From NCBI RefSeq assembly GCF_013340845.1, contig NZ_AP020335.1:1364001-1428000 (forward strand): 64,000 bases of DNA, written 5' to 3'. Below, piece by piece: positions 16,732-25,746 of this stretch (positions are counted from its first letter, which is position 1; the number at the start of each line of letters is the position of its first letter). The translations under genes and the position numbers were made by a program. The notes below the pieces were generated by a model. That model did no database searches, was not told the origin of the DNA, and saw nothing but the letters and a program-made list of their open reading frames with translations. Origin of the DNA: Hydrogenovibrio marinus (GTDB lineage: Bacteria; Pseudomonadota; Gammaproteobacteria; Thiomicrospirales; Thiomicrospiraceae).

Positions 16732-19365
16732 ATGTCTGACACCCCCGTTCTGCCAAATTTCATCTCTAGCCTACAGCATGATGCAAGAAAAATTTCTCTG
16801 CAAAACGGGAGAATGCTGTTGGAACATTTCAACCAACAGCAATTTGAAAAATTTGATAATAATGTATCTATTGAATCTTTATTGAAGGAGCGCACCTCCT
16901 TTGTAGATCAGCTTATCATCAAGATATGGAACCATTTTGTGCCGAAGGAAAATCAGCAAGATGTTTCTCTAGTCGCCATCGGGGGCTATGGCCGCAAAGA
17001 ATTACAGCCCTTTTCCGATATCGACCTACTTATCTTGGGTGATAATTGCGACAAACTACAAGAACCCATATCCACTTTTATTACTTATCTATGGGATTTA
17101 GGATTTCACGTTGGCCACTCGGTAAGAAGCATTGCCGAATGTATAGCGGATGCTAAAGAAGATGTATCAACAGCAACTAGCTTAATCGAGTCTCGCTGGC
17201 TTGCTGGCGATTATGAAACTTCACAAAAACTCCAAAAAATCTGGCTTAACAAATCATTTTGGCCAAGCAAAGAGTTTTTTGAAGCAAAACTAGAAGAGCA
17301 ACAAGCACGACATAAGCGCTACCTAGACACCTTCTATCAACTTGAACCAAACGTTAAAGAGAGCCCTGGCGGTTTACGTGATTTACACAGCATTTTTTGG
17401 ATTGCTAAAAGGCATTTTGGCGCGCACTCTCTTCAAGGATTGCTTGAACATGATTTCATTTCCTTACGAGAGTTCCAAGAAATTCACAAAGCTTACTGGT
17501 ACCTAAATAAAATTCGTTTCGGCTTACACCGATTAAAAAAACGCCATGAAGACCGTTTGCTATTCGAATATCAACAACAACTGGCAGAATTATTTGGCTT
17601 CCACGAAGAAGATATCAATAAAACTGTAGAAAGCTTCATGAAACCTTACTATCAAAACGTTGGCACAATCGCCCGTTTAAATGAAATACTGATTCAGCAT
17701 TTTAAGGAAGAAATTTTTAAGCCGGAACATGAAGTCATCGAGACGATAAACCCTAGGTTTCAGCTAATCGACAGTTATCTTGATGCAAAGCAGGACAACC
17801 TTTTTGACAAGAATCCGACCGCCCTTCTCGAAATTTTTATCATTCTCGAAAACTATAAGCAATCCATACAAGGCATTCGTTCTAGGACAATACGTTTAAT
17901 TAGAAACAGTCTACATTTAATCAATGATGAGTTTCGTTCAGACCCTATCAATAAAGCGCTGTTTATCGAAATTTTTAGACAGCCAAAGGGCGTCTACACG
18001 TCATTAAAACGAATGTATGCTTATGGCATTCTAGGTGCTTACCTTCCTGTTTTTCAAAAAATATCAGGACTGATGCAGTTCAATATTTTTCATGCCTATA
18101 CAGTGGACGAACACACATTACTAGTAATTAGAAATATTAGACGTTTCTTTTTGGAAGAACATGCCTATGAATTCCCTACGGCTTACCAGATAGCTAAGAA
18201 CATTTGTAAGCCCGAAATACTTCTTTTATCCGGTTTATTCCACGATATTGCCAAAGGGCGTGATGGTGCACACGAAGAACTCGGAGCCATTGATGCAAAA
18301 AACTTTAGCTTCAAACACAACTTATCTGAAAAAGACACCGAACTCTTAAGCTGGCTTGTTCTCAAACACTTGGAATTCTCTTATGTTGCTCAAAAGAAGG
18401 ACTTGTCTGACCCTTACGTCATAAATCAGTTTGCAAAATTAGTGGGTACACAAGAACAACTGGACTACTTATACCTTTTGACTTTAGCGGATGTTCTCGC
18501 AACATCAAAAGAAGTTTGGAGTGACTGGAAAAACCAACTTTTTCTCCAATTGTACCACAGCACAACACAGGCATTGGACAAGTCAACAGTTCTGCCTCGA
18601 GACAAAACAAAACAAGCCATTTTGAACAAAGAACGAGCGCGCGAGCTTTTACAAAAAAGAGAATTAGATACAAGCGAATACCAAGAGTTTTGGGCAGCAT
18701 TCGACAACACAGAATTCTTCAACCAGCTAACTTCAGCAGAAATATCAAGAATCACCAAACTACTTTACAAAGCAGAGACGAAAGCGACCCTTGTTAATCT
18801 AGAAAGTAAAACTCAACGTGGCGCAACCGAATTAATTATCTACATGCCTGATCGTAATTATCTCTTTGCGCAAATCACAAATGTCATTGATAAATTAGGG
18901 TTAAACATAGTAGAGGCGAAAATTTACTCCGGCATGAACAAGCAAACACTCGTCATCATCTACTTGCTGGATAGAGATAACCAGTATGTCGAGGCTGAAG
19001 ACGACTTACATCAAATTTCAGAAACACTTCGCTATGAGCTAAGTTTATCCACCCCAACACCAAGAGTTCAACAACCACAGCCAAGAAGAATTCGTGTGTT
19101 CGAGACACCTACTGAAATACAACTAATGGAAGTGAATGACAAACTGACAGAGCTAACCATCCACACTAAGGATATTCCAGGCTTGCTGGCAAAAATTGGT
19201 TTAGCATTCAAACAATGTGAAATCAGAGTTCATGGTGCAAAAATCAACACGGTTGGTGAAAAAGCCGAAGATGTTTTTCTAATCAGCTCAACAACCAATG
19301 CTCAGATGAATGATGCCAGTTTTAAAGAAAATTTAACTGCAACCCTACTGGAACATATCGAATAG
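16732..19365 (+). CDS. glnD: Bifunctional PII uridylyltransferase / uridylyl-removing enzyme
   Basis: Nitrogen sensor that adds UMP to PII proteins when glutamine is low and removes it when glutamine is high. Domains in order: nucleotidyltransferase with GGYGRKELQPFSDIDLL (residues 84-100, metal-binding Asp96/Asp98), a helical linker, an HD hydrolase domain with LFHDIAKG (~residue 503), and two ACT domains at ~705-780 and ~800-877 that bind glutamine. 877 residues, close to E. coli GlnD (890). All catalytic motifs intact. It converges on the VOC gene with a two-base gap. Confidence 0.97.
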   Translation: MSDTPVLPNFISSLQHDARKISLQNGRMLLEHFNQQQFEKFDNNVSIESLLKERTSFVDQLIIKIWNHFVPKENQQDVSLVAIGGYGRKELQPFSDIDLLILGDNCDKLQEPISTFITYLWDLGFHVGHSVRSIAECIADAKEDVSTATSLIESRWLAGDYETSQKLQKIWLNKSFWPSKEFFEAKLEEQQARHKRYLDTFYQLEPNVKESPGGLRDLHSIFWIAKRHFGAHSLQGLLEHDFISLREFQEIHKAYWYLNKIRFGLHRLKKRHEDRLLFEYQQQLAELFGFHEEDINKTVESFMKPYYQNVGTIARLNEILIQHFKEEIFKPEHEVIETINPRFQLIDSYLDAKQDNLFDKNPTALLEIFIILENYKQSIQGIRSRTIRLIRNSLHLINDEFRSDPINKALFIEIFRQPKGVYTSLKRMYAYGILGAYLPVFQKISGLMQFNIFHAYTVDEHTLLVIRNIRRFFLEEHAYEFPTAYQIAKNICKPEILLLSGLFHDIAKGRDGAHEELGAIDAKNFSFKHNLSEKDTELLSWLVLKHLEFSYVAQKKDLSDPYVINQFAKLVGTQEQLDYLYLLTLADVLATSKEVWSDWKNQLFLQLYHSTTQALDKSTVLPRDKTKQAILNKERARELLQKRELDTSEYQEFWAAFDNTEFFNQLTSAEISRITKLLYKAETKATLVNLESKTQRGATELIIYMPDRNYLFAQITNVIDKLGLNIVEAKIYSGMNKQTLVIIYLLDRDNQYVEAEDDLHQISETLRYELSLSTPTPRVQQPQPRRIRVFETPTEIQLMEVNDKLTELTIHTKDIPGLLAKIGLAFKQCEIRVHGAKINTVGEKAEDVFLISSTTNAQMNDASFKENLTATLLEHIE

Positions 19366-19367
19366 AT

Positions 19368-19748
19368 CTATAAACCGGATACTTCAAAAAGCTCAAATGC
19401 ATTATCGTCAGCATCTCTGACAAAAAGGGCTTTCCTACCCGACCGGCTAGCGGTATAACTCACACCCTTTTCTTCAAGGCGTTTCTGAAATACCTCTATA
19501 TCATCAACTCTTAGCGCAAAATGAAAGTCTCTTCCGCCATGCTCGGGTCTTTCAACGCCTAAACTTGGGTTCTCCAGTTGCATCAAATGCAGGCTTTGCC
19601 CCTGTGACAAGTCCAACCAATAACCAGGAAACCCTAAGTTTGGTCGCTCTAGCACTTTGAGATCAAGCAGACTTTGATAAAACTCGAGAGATGCTTCTGC
19701 ATCTTTAACAAGAATACTGACGTGATCAAGTCCTAATATCCTAGACAT
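19368..19748 (-). CDS. VOC-superfamily (glyoxalase-fold) protein
   Basis: A single vicinal-oxygen-chelate domain of 126 residues (GLDHVSILVKDAEASLEFYQ ... FHFALRVDDI ... RDADDNAFELFE). The His near the start, the central His and the C-terminal Glu could form a metal site. The family includes glyoxalase I, dioxygenases, epimerases and resistance proteins, and I cannot assign a substrate. Single gene facing the end of glnD. A hairpin and dapD lie upstream. Confidence 0.8.
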   Translation of the reverse strand: MSRILGLDHVSILVKDAEASLEFYQSLLDLKVLERPNLGFPGYWLDLSQGQSLHLMQLENPSLGVERPEHGGRDFHFALRVDDIEVFQKRLEEKGVSYTASRSGRKALFVRDADDNAFELFEVSGL

Positions 19749-19775
19749 TTAAAACCCTTGAGATGAGGAAAGTAT

Positions 19776-19802
19776 ATTACCCGGCAAGAACTGCCGAGTA
19801 AT
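19776..19802. terminator. Hairpin between dapD and VOC gene
   Basis: ATTACCCGGCA, five-base loop AGAAC, TGCCGAGTAAT: 11 pairs with one G-U. It lies 43 bases after the dapD stop on the minus strand. There is no long T-run, so termination efficiency is uncertain. Confidence 0.6.
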
Positions 19803-19845
19803 TCAATAGATTACTTAGCAGAACGCCAAGTACACAACCTAACGA

Positions 19846-20745
19846 TTAATCGTTACTGTGAAGAACGCTGTTTAGGCCACTCCAAACTGTACCATCAGTC
19901 ATAATTGCCTGAACTTGGCCTGTTTGGCTATGGCGACGGAAAAGCAACTTCGATTGACCTGACAGATCACGAGCGGAAACGATAGAACCATCAGGCATCT
20001 TCACCTTGGTACCCGCAGTCAGATAAAGGCCTGACTCAACAATACAGTCATCTCCAAGAGAAATGCCTAATCCAGCGTTAGCTCCTAACAGATTACGTTG
20101 TCCCATAGAGATGACTTGCTTACCGCCACCAGACAATGTGCCCATAATGGACGCACCACCGCCAATATCAGTATGATCACCGACTACAACACCAGCTGAA
20201 ATACGGCCCTCAACCATTGATTGACCTAAAGTCCCTGCATTAAAGTTCACAAACCCTTCATGCATGATAGTTGTTCCTGGTGCTAAATGCGCTCCAAGTC
20301 GAACACGATCTGCATCTCCGATGCGAACACCCTCAGGAACGACATAATCCACCATACGAGGGAATTTATCGATAGAAGTAATTGTTAACTGAATTGGTTG
20401 ATCAGCAATTGCTTCACGAAGACTTTCTACTTCGGGTGGCAATACCGGACCAGCGTTAGTCCAAGCAACGTTCGTTAAAAGTCCAAACACACCATCAAGA
20501 TTAATTTCATGCGGCTTATAAGCACACTCAGACAATAAATGAAGGCGTAAATAAGCATCTTCTGCTGACTCAGGCACACTATCAACAGAATCAATTTCAA
20601 CTGTTACAAAATCAGCTTTAATGATACCCGCTTGTAATGCTAAGCAATTACGAGCAATTTCTTTGTTAGAACGTGGAAACCATACATCCAAAGTCGCCCC
20701 AGTTTTAGCATCGCTATAACGGTGTCCAATTCGCTTGATTGTCAT
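19846..20745 (-). CDS. dapD: Tetrahydrodipicolinate N-succinyltransferase
   Basis: Succinylates tetrahydrodipicolinate in the lysine/diaminopimelate pathway. An N-terminal region of ~150 residues is followed by hexapeptide repeats of a left-handed beta-helix (RVRLGAHLAPGTTIMHEGFV, then GVVVGDHTDIGGGASIMG). At 299 residues it is the longer DapD form found in Pseudomonas and actinobacteria, not the 274-residue enteric form. It is transcribed divergently from yffB-dapE, so two steps of the same pathway flank one control region. Confidence 0.93.
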   Translation of the reverse strand: MTIKRIGHRYSDAKTGATLDVWFPRSNKEIARNCLALQAGIIKADFVTVEIDSVDSVPESAEDAYLRLHLLSECAYKPHEINLDGVFGLLTNVAWTNAGPVLPPEVESLREAIADQPIQLTITSIDKFPRMVDYVVPEGVRIGDADRVRLGAHLAPGTTIMHEGFVNFNAGTLGQSMVEGRISAGVVVGDHTDIGGGASIMGTLSGGGKQVISMGQRNLLGANAGLGISLGDDCIVESGLYLTAGTKVKMPDGSIVSARDLSGQSKLLFRRHSQTGQVQAIMTDGTVWSGLNSVLHSND

Positions 20746-20785
20746 ATATCTAGTCTCTTAAAAATCAAAAATACATAAGCCGGTA

Positions 20786-20814
20786 AGTATACCCTCTTGA
20801 TGGATTAGATACAA
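20786..20814 (-). promoter_or_regulatory. dapD promoter (sigma-70 type)
   Basis: On the minus strand TTGTAT, exactly 17 bases, TATACT, about 40 bases before the dapD ATG. The remaining divergent region to yffB (20815-20926) carries a TATAAT on the plus strand (near 20888) without a convincing -35. Confidence 0.65.
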
Positions 20815-20926
20815 AACTACATCAATGTAAAACACGGATTTTATAGGTTTTTTATTGCTTTTAAGGAAATAGAGAAGAATAAACTATATAATCATCGACT
20901 TTTCCCGTTATCAGGTATGAAGTAAC

Positions 20927-21268
20927 ATGAAAATGTATGGCATCCCAAATTGTGATACTGTCCGTAAGGCACGTAAATTCTTAGAATCTCATGATATCGA
21001 CTATGAATTTCATGACTTTAAAAAGCAAGGACTAGACATTGATACCATTCAAACATGGCTAAACAAACAACCGCTTGATACTCTAGTCAATAAAAGAAGC
21101 ACAAGCTGGAAGCAACTATCTGACGAACAGAAAGCAGCATTAACATCTGGAAGTGATTTATCTGTCTTAACAGAAATGCCTACATTAATTAAAAGACCTG
21201 TTCTAGAAATCAATGCATCTCTGTTAATTGGTTTTAGCCAAGCAGAATATGAAGAACTCTTAAATTAA
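20927..21268 (+). CDS. yffB: ArsC/Spx-family thioredoxin-fold protein YffB
   Basis: Small thioredoxin-fold protein of the ArsC/Spx family. Residues 1-12 read MKMYGIPNCDTV with one cysteine (Cys9) in the position of the ArsC catalytic cysteine. KKQGLD and LIKRPVLE are the other family segments. 113 residues. YffB is regularly found next to dapE in gammaproteobacteria, as here. Arsenate reductase activity should not be assumed: family members of this type lack demonstrated arsenate activity, and a glutathione-dependent reductase role has been suggested. Confidence 0.85.
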   Translation: MKMYGIPNCDTVRKARKFLESHDIDYEFHDFKKQGLDIDTIQTWLNKQPLDTLVNKRSTSWKQLSDEQKAALTSGSDLSVLTEMPTLIKRPVLEINASLLIGFSQAEYEELLN

Positions 21269-21364
21269 GTCATGTAATCTGACACATAAGGATTATTTGC
21301 TTCTCAAAGCCCCGATGAAAGCCTAAAATAACTCGGAATTTAAGAAGCTATAAAAACATTGAAC

Positions 21365-22498
21365 ATGAGTGAAACAATCAAACTCGCGCAACAACTGATC
21401 CAAATCGACTCAGTCACACCTGATGACAAAGGTTGCCAGAAACTCATCTCTGATTTTCTTACTCCTTTAGGCTTTAAAACTGAACAAATGAACTTTGGTG
21501 ATGTATCTAACCTGTGGGCTCGTCATGGAACTGAGACACCATTTATTGTATTTGCTGGTCATACTGATGTAGTTCCCACTGGTCCTGTAGAAAAATGGTC
21601 TCACCCGCCTTTCTCTGCCTCGGTAGAAAATGAAATGTTGATTGGCCGTGGCTCTGCGGATATGAAAAGCAGTATCGCGTGTTTTATGATTGCTACACAG
21701 CGTTTCTTAAACAACTATCCTAACTGCAAGGGCTCTATTGGTTTTTTGATTACCAGTGATGAAGAAGGTCCTGCGATTGATGGCACCGTAAAAGTTATCG
21801 AAACACTTGAAGCCAGAAACGAAAAGTTCGACTACTGCCTAGTTGGAGAACCATCAAGCAGTAAAAAACTTGGAGACTCCATTAAAAACGGACGCCGAGG
21901 CTCTCTTAGCGGAAAGCTGCGTATTAAAGGCATTCAAGGGCATATAGCTTACCCAGAACTGGCTCTCAACCCTATTCACACGCTCGCACCGGCATTGCAA
22001 AAACTGACGGAAACTGTCTGGGATAATGGGAATGAATATTTTCCTCCGACATCTTTCCAAGTATCCAACATTCACTCGGGCACAGGCGCCACCAATGTCA
22101 TTCCTGGTGATTGTGTTTTAGATTTTAATTTCCGTTTCTCAACTGAACAAACGCCCGATTCACTTAAGTCTGGTGTCCACGCAATACTGGATAGTTACCA
22201 GTTAAACTATGAACTGGATTGGAATTTGTCAGGCATGCCGTTTATTACACCTGCTGAAGGTGAACTCATTCAAGCTATTAACAAAGCGGTTCAATCGGAA
22301 ATGGGTTACGAGCCAGAACTTTCAACCGGTGGCGGAACATCTGATGGTCGTTTTATTGCCCCTACTGGTGCACAAGTAATTGAGCTAGGTCCACTAAACG
22401 ACACCATTCATAAGGTTAATGAACAAGTTAGTGTCAAAGACTTAGAAAAATTAACGGATATTTATTACCAAACATTGATAAACCTATTGGTAAACTAA
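21365..22498 (+). CDS. dapE: Succinyl-diaminopimelate desuccinylase
   Basis: Zinc-dependent M20-family hydrolase making LL-diaminopimelate and succinate for lysine and peptidoglycan. Metal and catalytic residues are seen in FAGHTDVVPTG (His, Asp), RGSADMKSS (Asp), TSDEEGPAIDGT (Glu-Glu) and the C-terminal GPLNDTIHKVNE (His). 377 residues. The frame can start at TTG (21359), but the ATG two codons later (MSETIKLAQ) matches the family start. Followed after four bases by a small membrane protein gene. Confidence 0.95.
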   Translation: MSETIKLAQQLIQIDSVTPDDKGCQKLISDFLTPLGFKTEQMNFGDVSNLWARHGTETPFIVFAGHTDVVPTGPVEKWSHPPFSASVENEMLIGRGSADMKSSIACFMIATQRFLNNYPNCKGSIGFLITSDEEGPAIDGTVKVIETLEARNEKFDYCLVGEPSSSKKLGDSIKNGRRGSLSGKLRIKGIQGHIAYPELALNPIHTLAPALQKLTETVWDNGNEYFPPTSFQVSNIHSGTGATNVIPGDCVLDFNFRFSTEQTPDSLKSGVHAILDSYQLNYELDWNLSGMPFITPAEGELIQAINKAVQSEMGYEPELSTGGGTSDGRFIAPTGAQVIELGPLNDTIHKVNEQVSVKDLEKLTDIYYQTLINLLVN

Positions 22499-22502
22499 GC
22501 TT

Positions 22503-22718
22503 ATGTATATAGCCATCGAACTTCTGGTTCTAGTATTGTTCCTCATCGTCATCTGGCCCAACATTAAGAATGAGGAATGGAAAGAAAAATTTATTGATAA
22601 CAAACTGGCTCGGTCTATCTTGATTATTTTTGTAATCATCCTGCTGTTTTCTCTGGGAATCGGGCTGTTTTTTGATATTTTCTTTCCAGTCGAAAGACTG
22701 GATGTGATCCAAAAATAA
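22503..22718 (+). CDS. Small membrane protein of unknown function
   Basis: 71 residues with two hydrophobic helices (~3-20 and ~37-61) and a charged middle segment (NEEWKEKFIDNK). Not a family I recognise. It is supported by tight spacing: four bases after dapE and a good AAGGAG ribosome site of the next gene overlapping its stop. Codon use looks normal. It could be an inner-membrane partner of the cyclic-nucleotide-binding protein that follows, but that is only inference from position. Confidence 0.65.
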   Translation: MYIAIELLVLVLFLIVIWPNIKNEEWKEKFIDNKLARSILIIFVIILLFSLGIGLFFDIFFPVERLDVIQK

Positions 22719-22732
22719 GGAGACTCTTAACT

Positions 22733-23218
22733 ATGGCGAAAGCTGATGTACAAGTCATTGCGCAATCCCTTTTAGGCAGCGATCTACTTGAAGAAGATTG
22801 CGAAGTTCTGTCTAAAGTGGTTAAACACAAAAAATTGACGCAAAACGAAATATTATTTGATGCAGATACCGTTGACGGTAGTCTTTATATTCTTGTGAAT
22901 GGCAAGCTTGATATTCTCAAGGTCGTTGGCCCGGGCAAAGAATTAAGCATCAATGCATTAAAGCCAGGTTCAATGATTGGTGAATTAAGCTTTATTGATG
23001 GTGTTGCACACACCATGCGTTTAAGAGCACGTATTGACTCTGAAGTGCTTGTTTTGCACAGGGATGACTTCGAAGCTTTGGCAGAAAGTAACAACAGAGT
23101 TGTTTTCAATGTAATGAAGTCAATTCTGAGATATTCACATACGCTACAACGCAAGATGCTTCAAGAAAATATCGAAATGCAGCGTATGGTATTGAACGAG
23201 TACACTTCACAATACTAA
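22733..23218 (+). CDS. Cyclic-nucleotide-binding (Crp-like sensor) domain protein without DNA-binding domain
   Basis: A single cNMP-binding beta-roll of 161 residues (DGSLYILVNGKLDIL, then PGSMIGELSFIDGVAHTMRLRA). The phosphate-binding cassette region GELSFIDGVAHTMRLRA resembles CRP (GELGLFEEGQERSAWVRA in E. coli), but Arg is displaced, so real cyclic-nucleotide binding is uncertain. No helix-turn-helix follows, only a helical tail. It is therefore a stand-alone sensor or adaptor, not a transcription factor. Strong AAGGAG ribosome site. Likely cotranscribed with dapE and the small membrane protein. Confidence 0.8.
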   Translation: MAKADVQVIAQSLLGSDLLEEDCEVLSKVVKHKKLTQNEILFDADTVDGSLYILVNGKLDILKVVGPGKELSINALKPGSMIGELSFIDGVAHTMRLRARIDSEVLVLHRDDFEALAESNNRVVFNVMKSILRYSHTLQRKMLQENIEMQRMVLNEYTSQY

Positions 23219-23234
23219 ACAAAGCCTGTTCAAT

Positions 23235-23262
23235 GGTCTCTTAGGAGCTTTCCTAGGTGACC
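23235..23262. terminator. Hairpin between convergent genes
   Basis: GGTCTCTTAGGA, loop GCTT, TCCTAGGTGACC: 12 positions with one mismatch and one G-U. It lies between the convergent cNMP-domain gene and the symporter gene. There is no long T-run. Confidence 0.6.
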
Positions 23263-23287
23263 ACTACCCTCTAAAAACTTTCCTGCT

Positions 23288-24640
23288 TTAAAGTAAGTTG
23301 TATAGAAATACGATTAAGATTGCCAATGGAGTGATGTACTTAAGAACATTACGGTACAGATCCTTCCAAGGTGAAGCCAAAGACATTTCATCATCACGCT
23401 GAGCCTGTGTCATCACCCAAGCGACAAACAGAGCCATCAACAACCCACCAAGAGGCAACATGATATTTGTCGTTAGAAAATCAAGTGACTCAAAGATGGT
23501 TCGATTTCCTATGAGATGAAAATCTTTCCATTCATTAAAAGACAAAATCGTTCCAATTCCCATTACCCAAGTGGTTGAACCAATTAATAGGGATGCTTTC
23601 TGGCGCTTAATACCCCAATTCTGCTCAAACCAGCTCACAGCAGGCTCAATTAACGAAATAGCTGAGCTTAACGCTGCCAAGATAACCAAGGCAAAAAACA
23701 AGGTTCCAAAAAACCAACCGCCTGACATCTTCCCAAAAGCTACCGGTAATGTCTGAAATAATAAGCCAGGTCCCGACCCTGGCTGCAAATGATTGGCAAA
23801 TACCACTGAGAAGATGACCAATCCAGCCATTAACGCTACCAAGGTATCTATCCCAGCAATCCAAAGTCCTGCTTTTGGGATGGAGTATTCCTTCGATAAA
23901 TAAGAACCATAAACCATCATGGCTCCCATCCCGATACTCAGGGTAAAGAAGGCATGTCCCATGGCGACTAGCACACCGTCCCATGTCAGCTTAGAAAAAT
24001 CAGGATAAAACAAGAAGTGAAAACTCTCCGCAAACGCCGCTGAGGAAGCTGCATACCCCAACAGAATCAGCAATATGACAAATAAACCGGGCATCATGAT
24101 ATTAATTGCCCTTTCCAACCCGCTTTTTACACCTTTTGACACCACGTAAACGGTAAACACCATTGCAAGGGTGTGCCATAAAGCTAGCTCCCATGGCGAA
24201 GCAATCAGGTTTGAAAATCGTTCCCCAACGGATTTCGCAGAAATATCAATGAAATCACCGGACAAGCTTTCAAAAAAGTACGCTATCCCCCAACCTGCGA
24301 TTACCGTATAAAAGGATAGAATAAGACAGCCTGCAATCAGCCCATTTAAGCCTAATAGCCACCACCACTTTGAAGACTTTGTTTCAAGTGCAAGGTTAAG
24401 AAGTGCTTGAGGAGGGTTGGCTCCACCTCTCCTACCTAAAGTGATTTCTGCCATCAAGACAGGCAACCCAATAAAGAGTACGCAGAGCAGGTAAACTATC
24501 ACAAAGGCACCACCGCCATTCTCTCCAGTGATATAAGGAAATTTCCACAAGTTTCCAAGTCCAACCGCCGAACCGGTCGCAGCCATAATAAACGCCGTTT
24601 GGTTCGACCAAGATGAAGTGGAAAGTTTCAACCGTGACAT
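23288..24640 (-). CDS. Sodium-dependent transporter of the neurotransmitter:sodium symporter (SNF/NSS) family
   Basis: Inner-membrane LeuT-fold symporter that imports amino acids or related amines with sodium. TM1 carries the family signature FIMAATGSAVGLGNLWKFPY, followed by NGGGAFVIVYL. About 11-12 hydrophobic segments are visible over 450 residues, as for prokaryotic 11/12-TM members such as TnaT and MhsT. The substrate cannot be read from sequence. Good AAGGAA ribosome site. Divergent from murB with a 59-bp gap. Confidence 0.9.
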   Translation of the reverse strand: MSRLKLSTSSWSNQTAFIMAATGSAVGLGNLWKFPYITGENGGGAFVIVYLLCVLFIGLPVLMAEITLGRRGGANPPQALLNLALETKSSKWWWLLGLNGLIAGCLILSFYTVIAGWGIAYFFESLSGDFIDISAKSVGERFSNLIASPWELALWHTLAMVFTVYVVSKGVKSGLERAINIMMPGLFVILLILLGYAASSAAFAESFHFLFYPDFSKLTWDGVLVAMGHAFFTLSIGMGAMMVYGSYLSKEYSIPKAGLWIAGIDTLVALMAGLVIFSVVFANHLQPGSGPGLLFQTLPVAFGKMSGGWFFGTLFFALVILAALSSAISLIEPAVSWFEQNWGIKRQKASLLIGSTTWVMGIGTILSFNEWKDFHLIGNRTIFESLDFLTTNIMLPLGGLLMALFVAWVMTQAQRDDEMSLASPWKDLYRNVLKYITPLAILIVFLYNLL

Positions 24641-24699
24641 GAGGTTTCCTTTATAATTGCCCTAATTGTGATTAAAATTTTCAAAAAATTATAACAGAT

Positions 24700-25731
24700 A
24701 TGCGTATTCAGGCTAATTATTCCCTAAAAAACCGAAATACTTTCCATATTGATGTCAAAGCGCATTATTTTGTTGAAATAGAAAAACAATCAGACATCAC
24801 CACTTTGCGCTCTGACCTTAAAATTGCCGCCCTTCCCTGGATGATTATGGGGTGTGGAAGTAACCTGCTTTTTACCCATGATCTGGACAAAGTGGTTGTC
24901 ACCTGTCGTTTTAAAAAAATTAAGATTGTTAAAGAAGATGCTGATAATGTCTGGTTATCGGTTGGTGCAGGGTTAGACTGGCACACTTTTGTGGAACACA
25001 CCGTTGATCAAGGTTACTGGGGATTGGAAAATCTTGCCCTTATTCCTGGCACCGTCGGTGCAGCGCCCGTACAAAACATTGGTGCTTATGGTGCAGAAGC
25101 TGAGGATACCATTACTCGCGTTCAAACCCTTAACCTGTTCAATGGCGAAAGAAGAGAATTCCGACATTCAGACTGCCAATTCGGCTACCGCCAAAGTATC
25201 TTTAAAACCGAATATGAAAATTCATTATTAGTACACCGAGTCACCTTTAGATTAAGAAAAGCTCATGCAGGGCAACCTAATCTTTACTATGAACCTTTGA
25301 AAGAAGCACTGAGTGACAAGGAAAAAGGCGAGCTAACATCCCGCGACATTTTCGATGCGGTAGTGAAGATAAGACAGAATCGCATCCCTGACCCCCATAT
25401 TTACGGTAATGCAGGCAGTTTCTTTAAGAACCCTATTGTTTCAGAAGAATATTTCCAAGAACTCGTTGAGAAACACGGTGATATTCCCTATCACAAGACA
25501 CTGGATAACCAATATAAGATTCCAGCAGCTTGGTTAATAGAAAAAGCTGGCTGGAAAGGCAAAAGATGTGTTAACAAAAAAGCTGGTGTTTCCGAGAAGC
25601 ATGCGCTGTTCTTAGTGAATTACGGTGATGCCAAGGGAGAAGACATTGTTATGCTATCCCAACATATTCGTGAAGATATTGATCATAAGTTCGGCATTCA
25701 CTTGGAGTGTGAAGTGATCATATTGAAGTAA
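24700..25731 (+). CDS. murB: UDP-N-acetylenolpyruvoylglucosamine reductase
   Basis: FAD enzyme making UDP-MurNAc, second committed step of peptidoglycan synthesis. FAD-binding domain with GCGSNLLFT and GTVGAAPVQNIGAYGAE. Catalytic region NAGSFFKNP (proton-donating Ser) and the C-terminal Glu in LECEVI. At 343 residues with the GYRQSIFK insert it is the long type I MurB as in E. coli. The ATG is only a few bases after a TATAAC, and I see no clear ribosome site. Converges on the MscS gene. Confidence 0.96.
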   Translation: MRIQANYSLKNRNTFHIDVKAHYFVEIEKQSDITTLRSDLKIAALPWMIMGCGSNLLFTHDLDKVVVTCRFKKIKIVKEDADNVWLSVGAGLDWHTFVEHTVDQGYWGLENLALIPGTVGAAPVQNIGAYGAEAEDTITRVQTLNLFNGERREFRHSDCQFGYRQSIFKTEYENSLLVHRVTFRLRKAHAGQPNLYYEPLKEALSDKEKGELTSRDIFDAVVKIRQNRIPDPHIYGNAGSFFKNPIVSEEYFQELVEKHGDIPYHKTLDNQYKIPAAWLIEKAGWKGKRCVNKKAGVSEKHALFLVNYGDAKGEDIVMLSQHIREDIDHKFGIHLECEVIILK

Positions 25732-25746
25732 CCACTAAGTTAATGA

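Noticed and set aside
24690-24700. TATAAC followed by the murB ATG as a leaderless promoter
   Set aside because: The -10 would place transcription start inside or after the ATG, and the upstream spacer of 18 is only fair. More likely a promoter further upstream.
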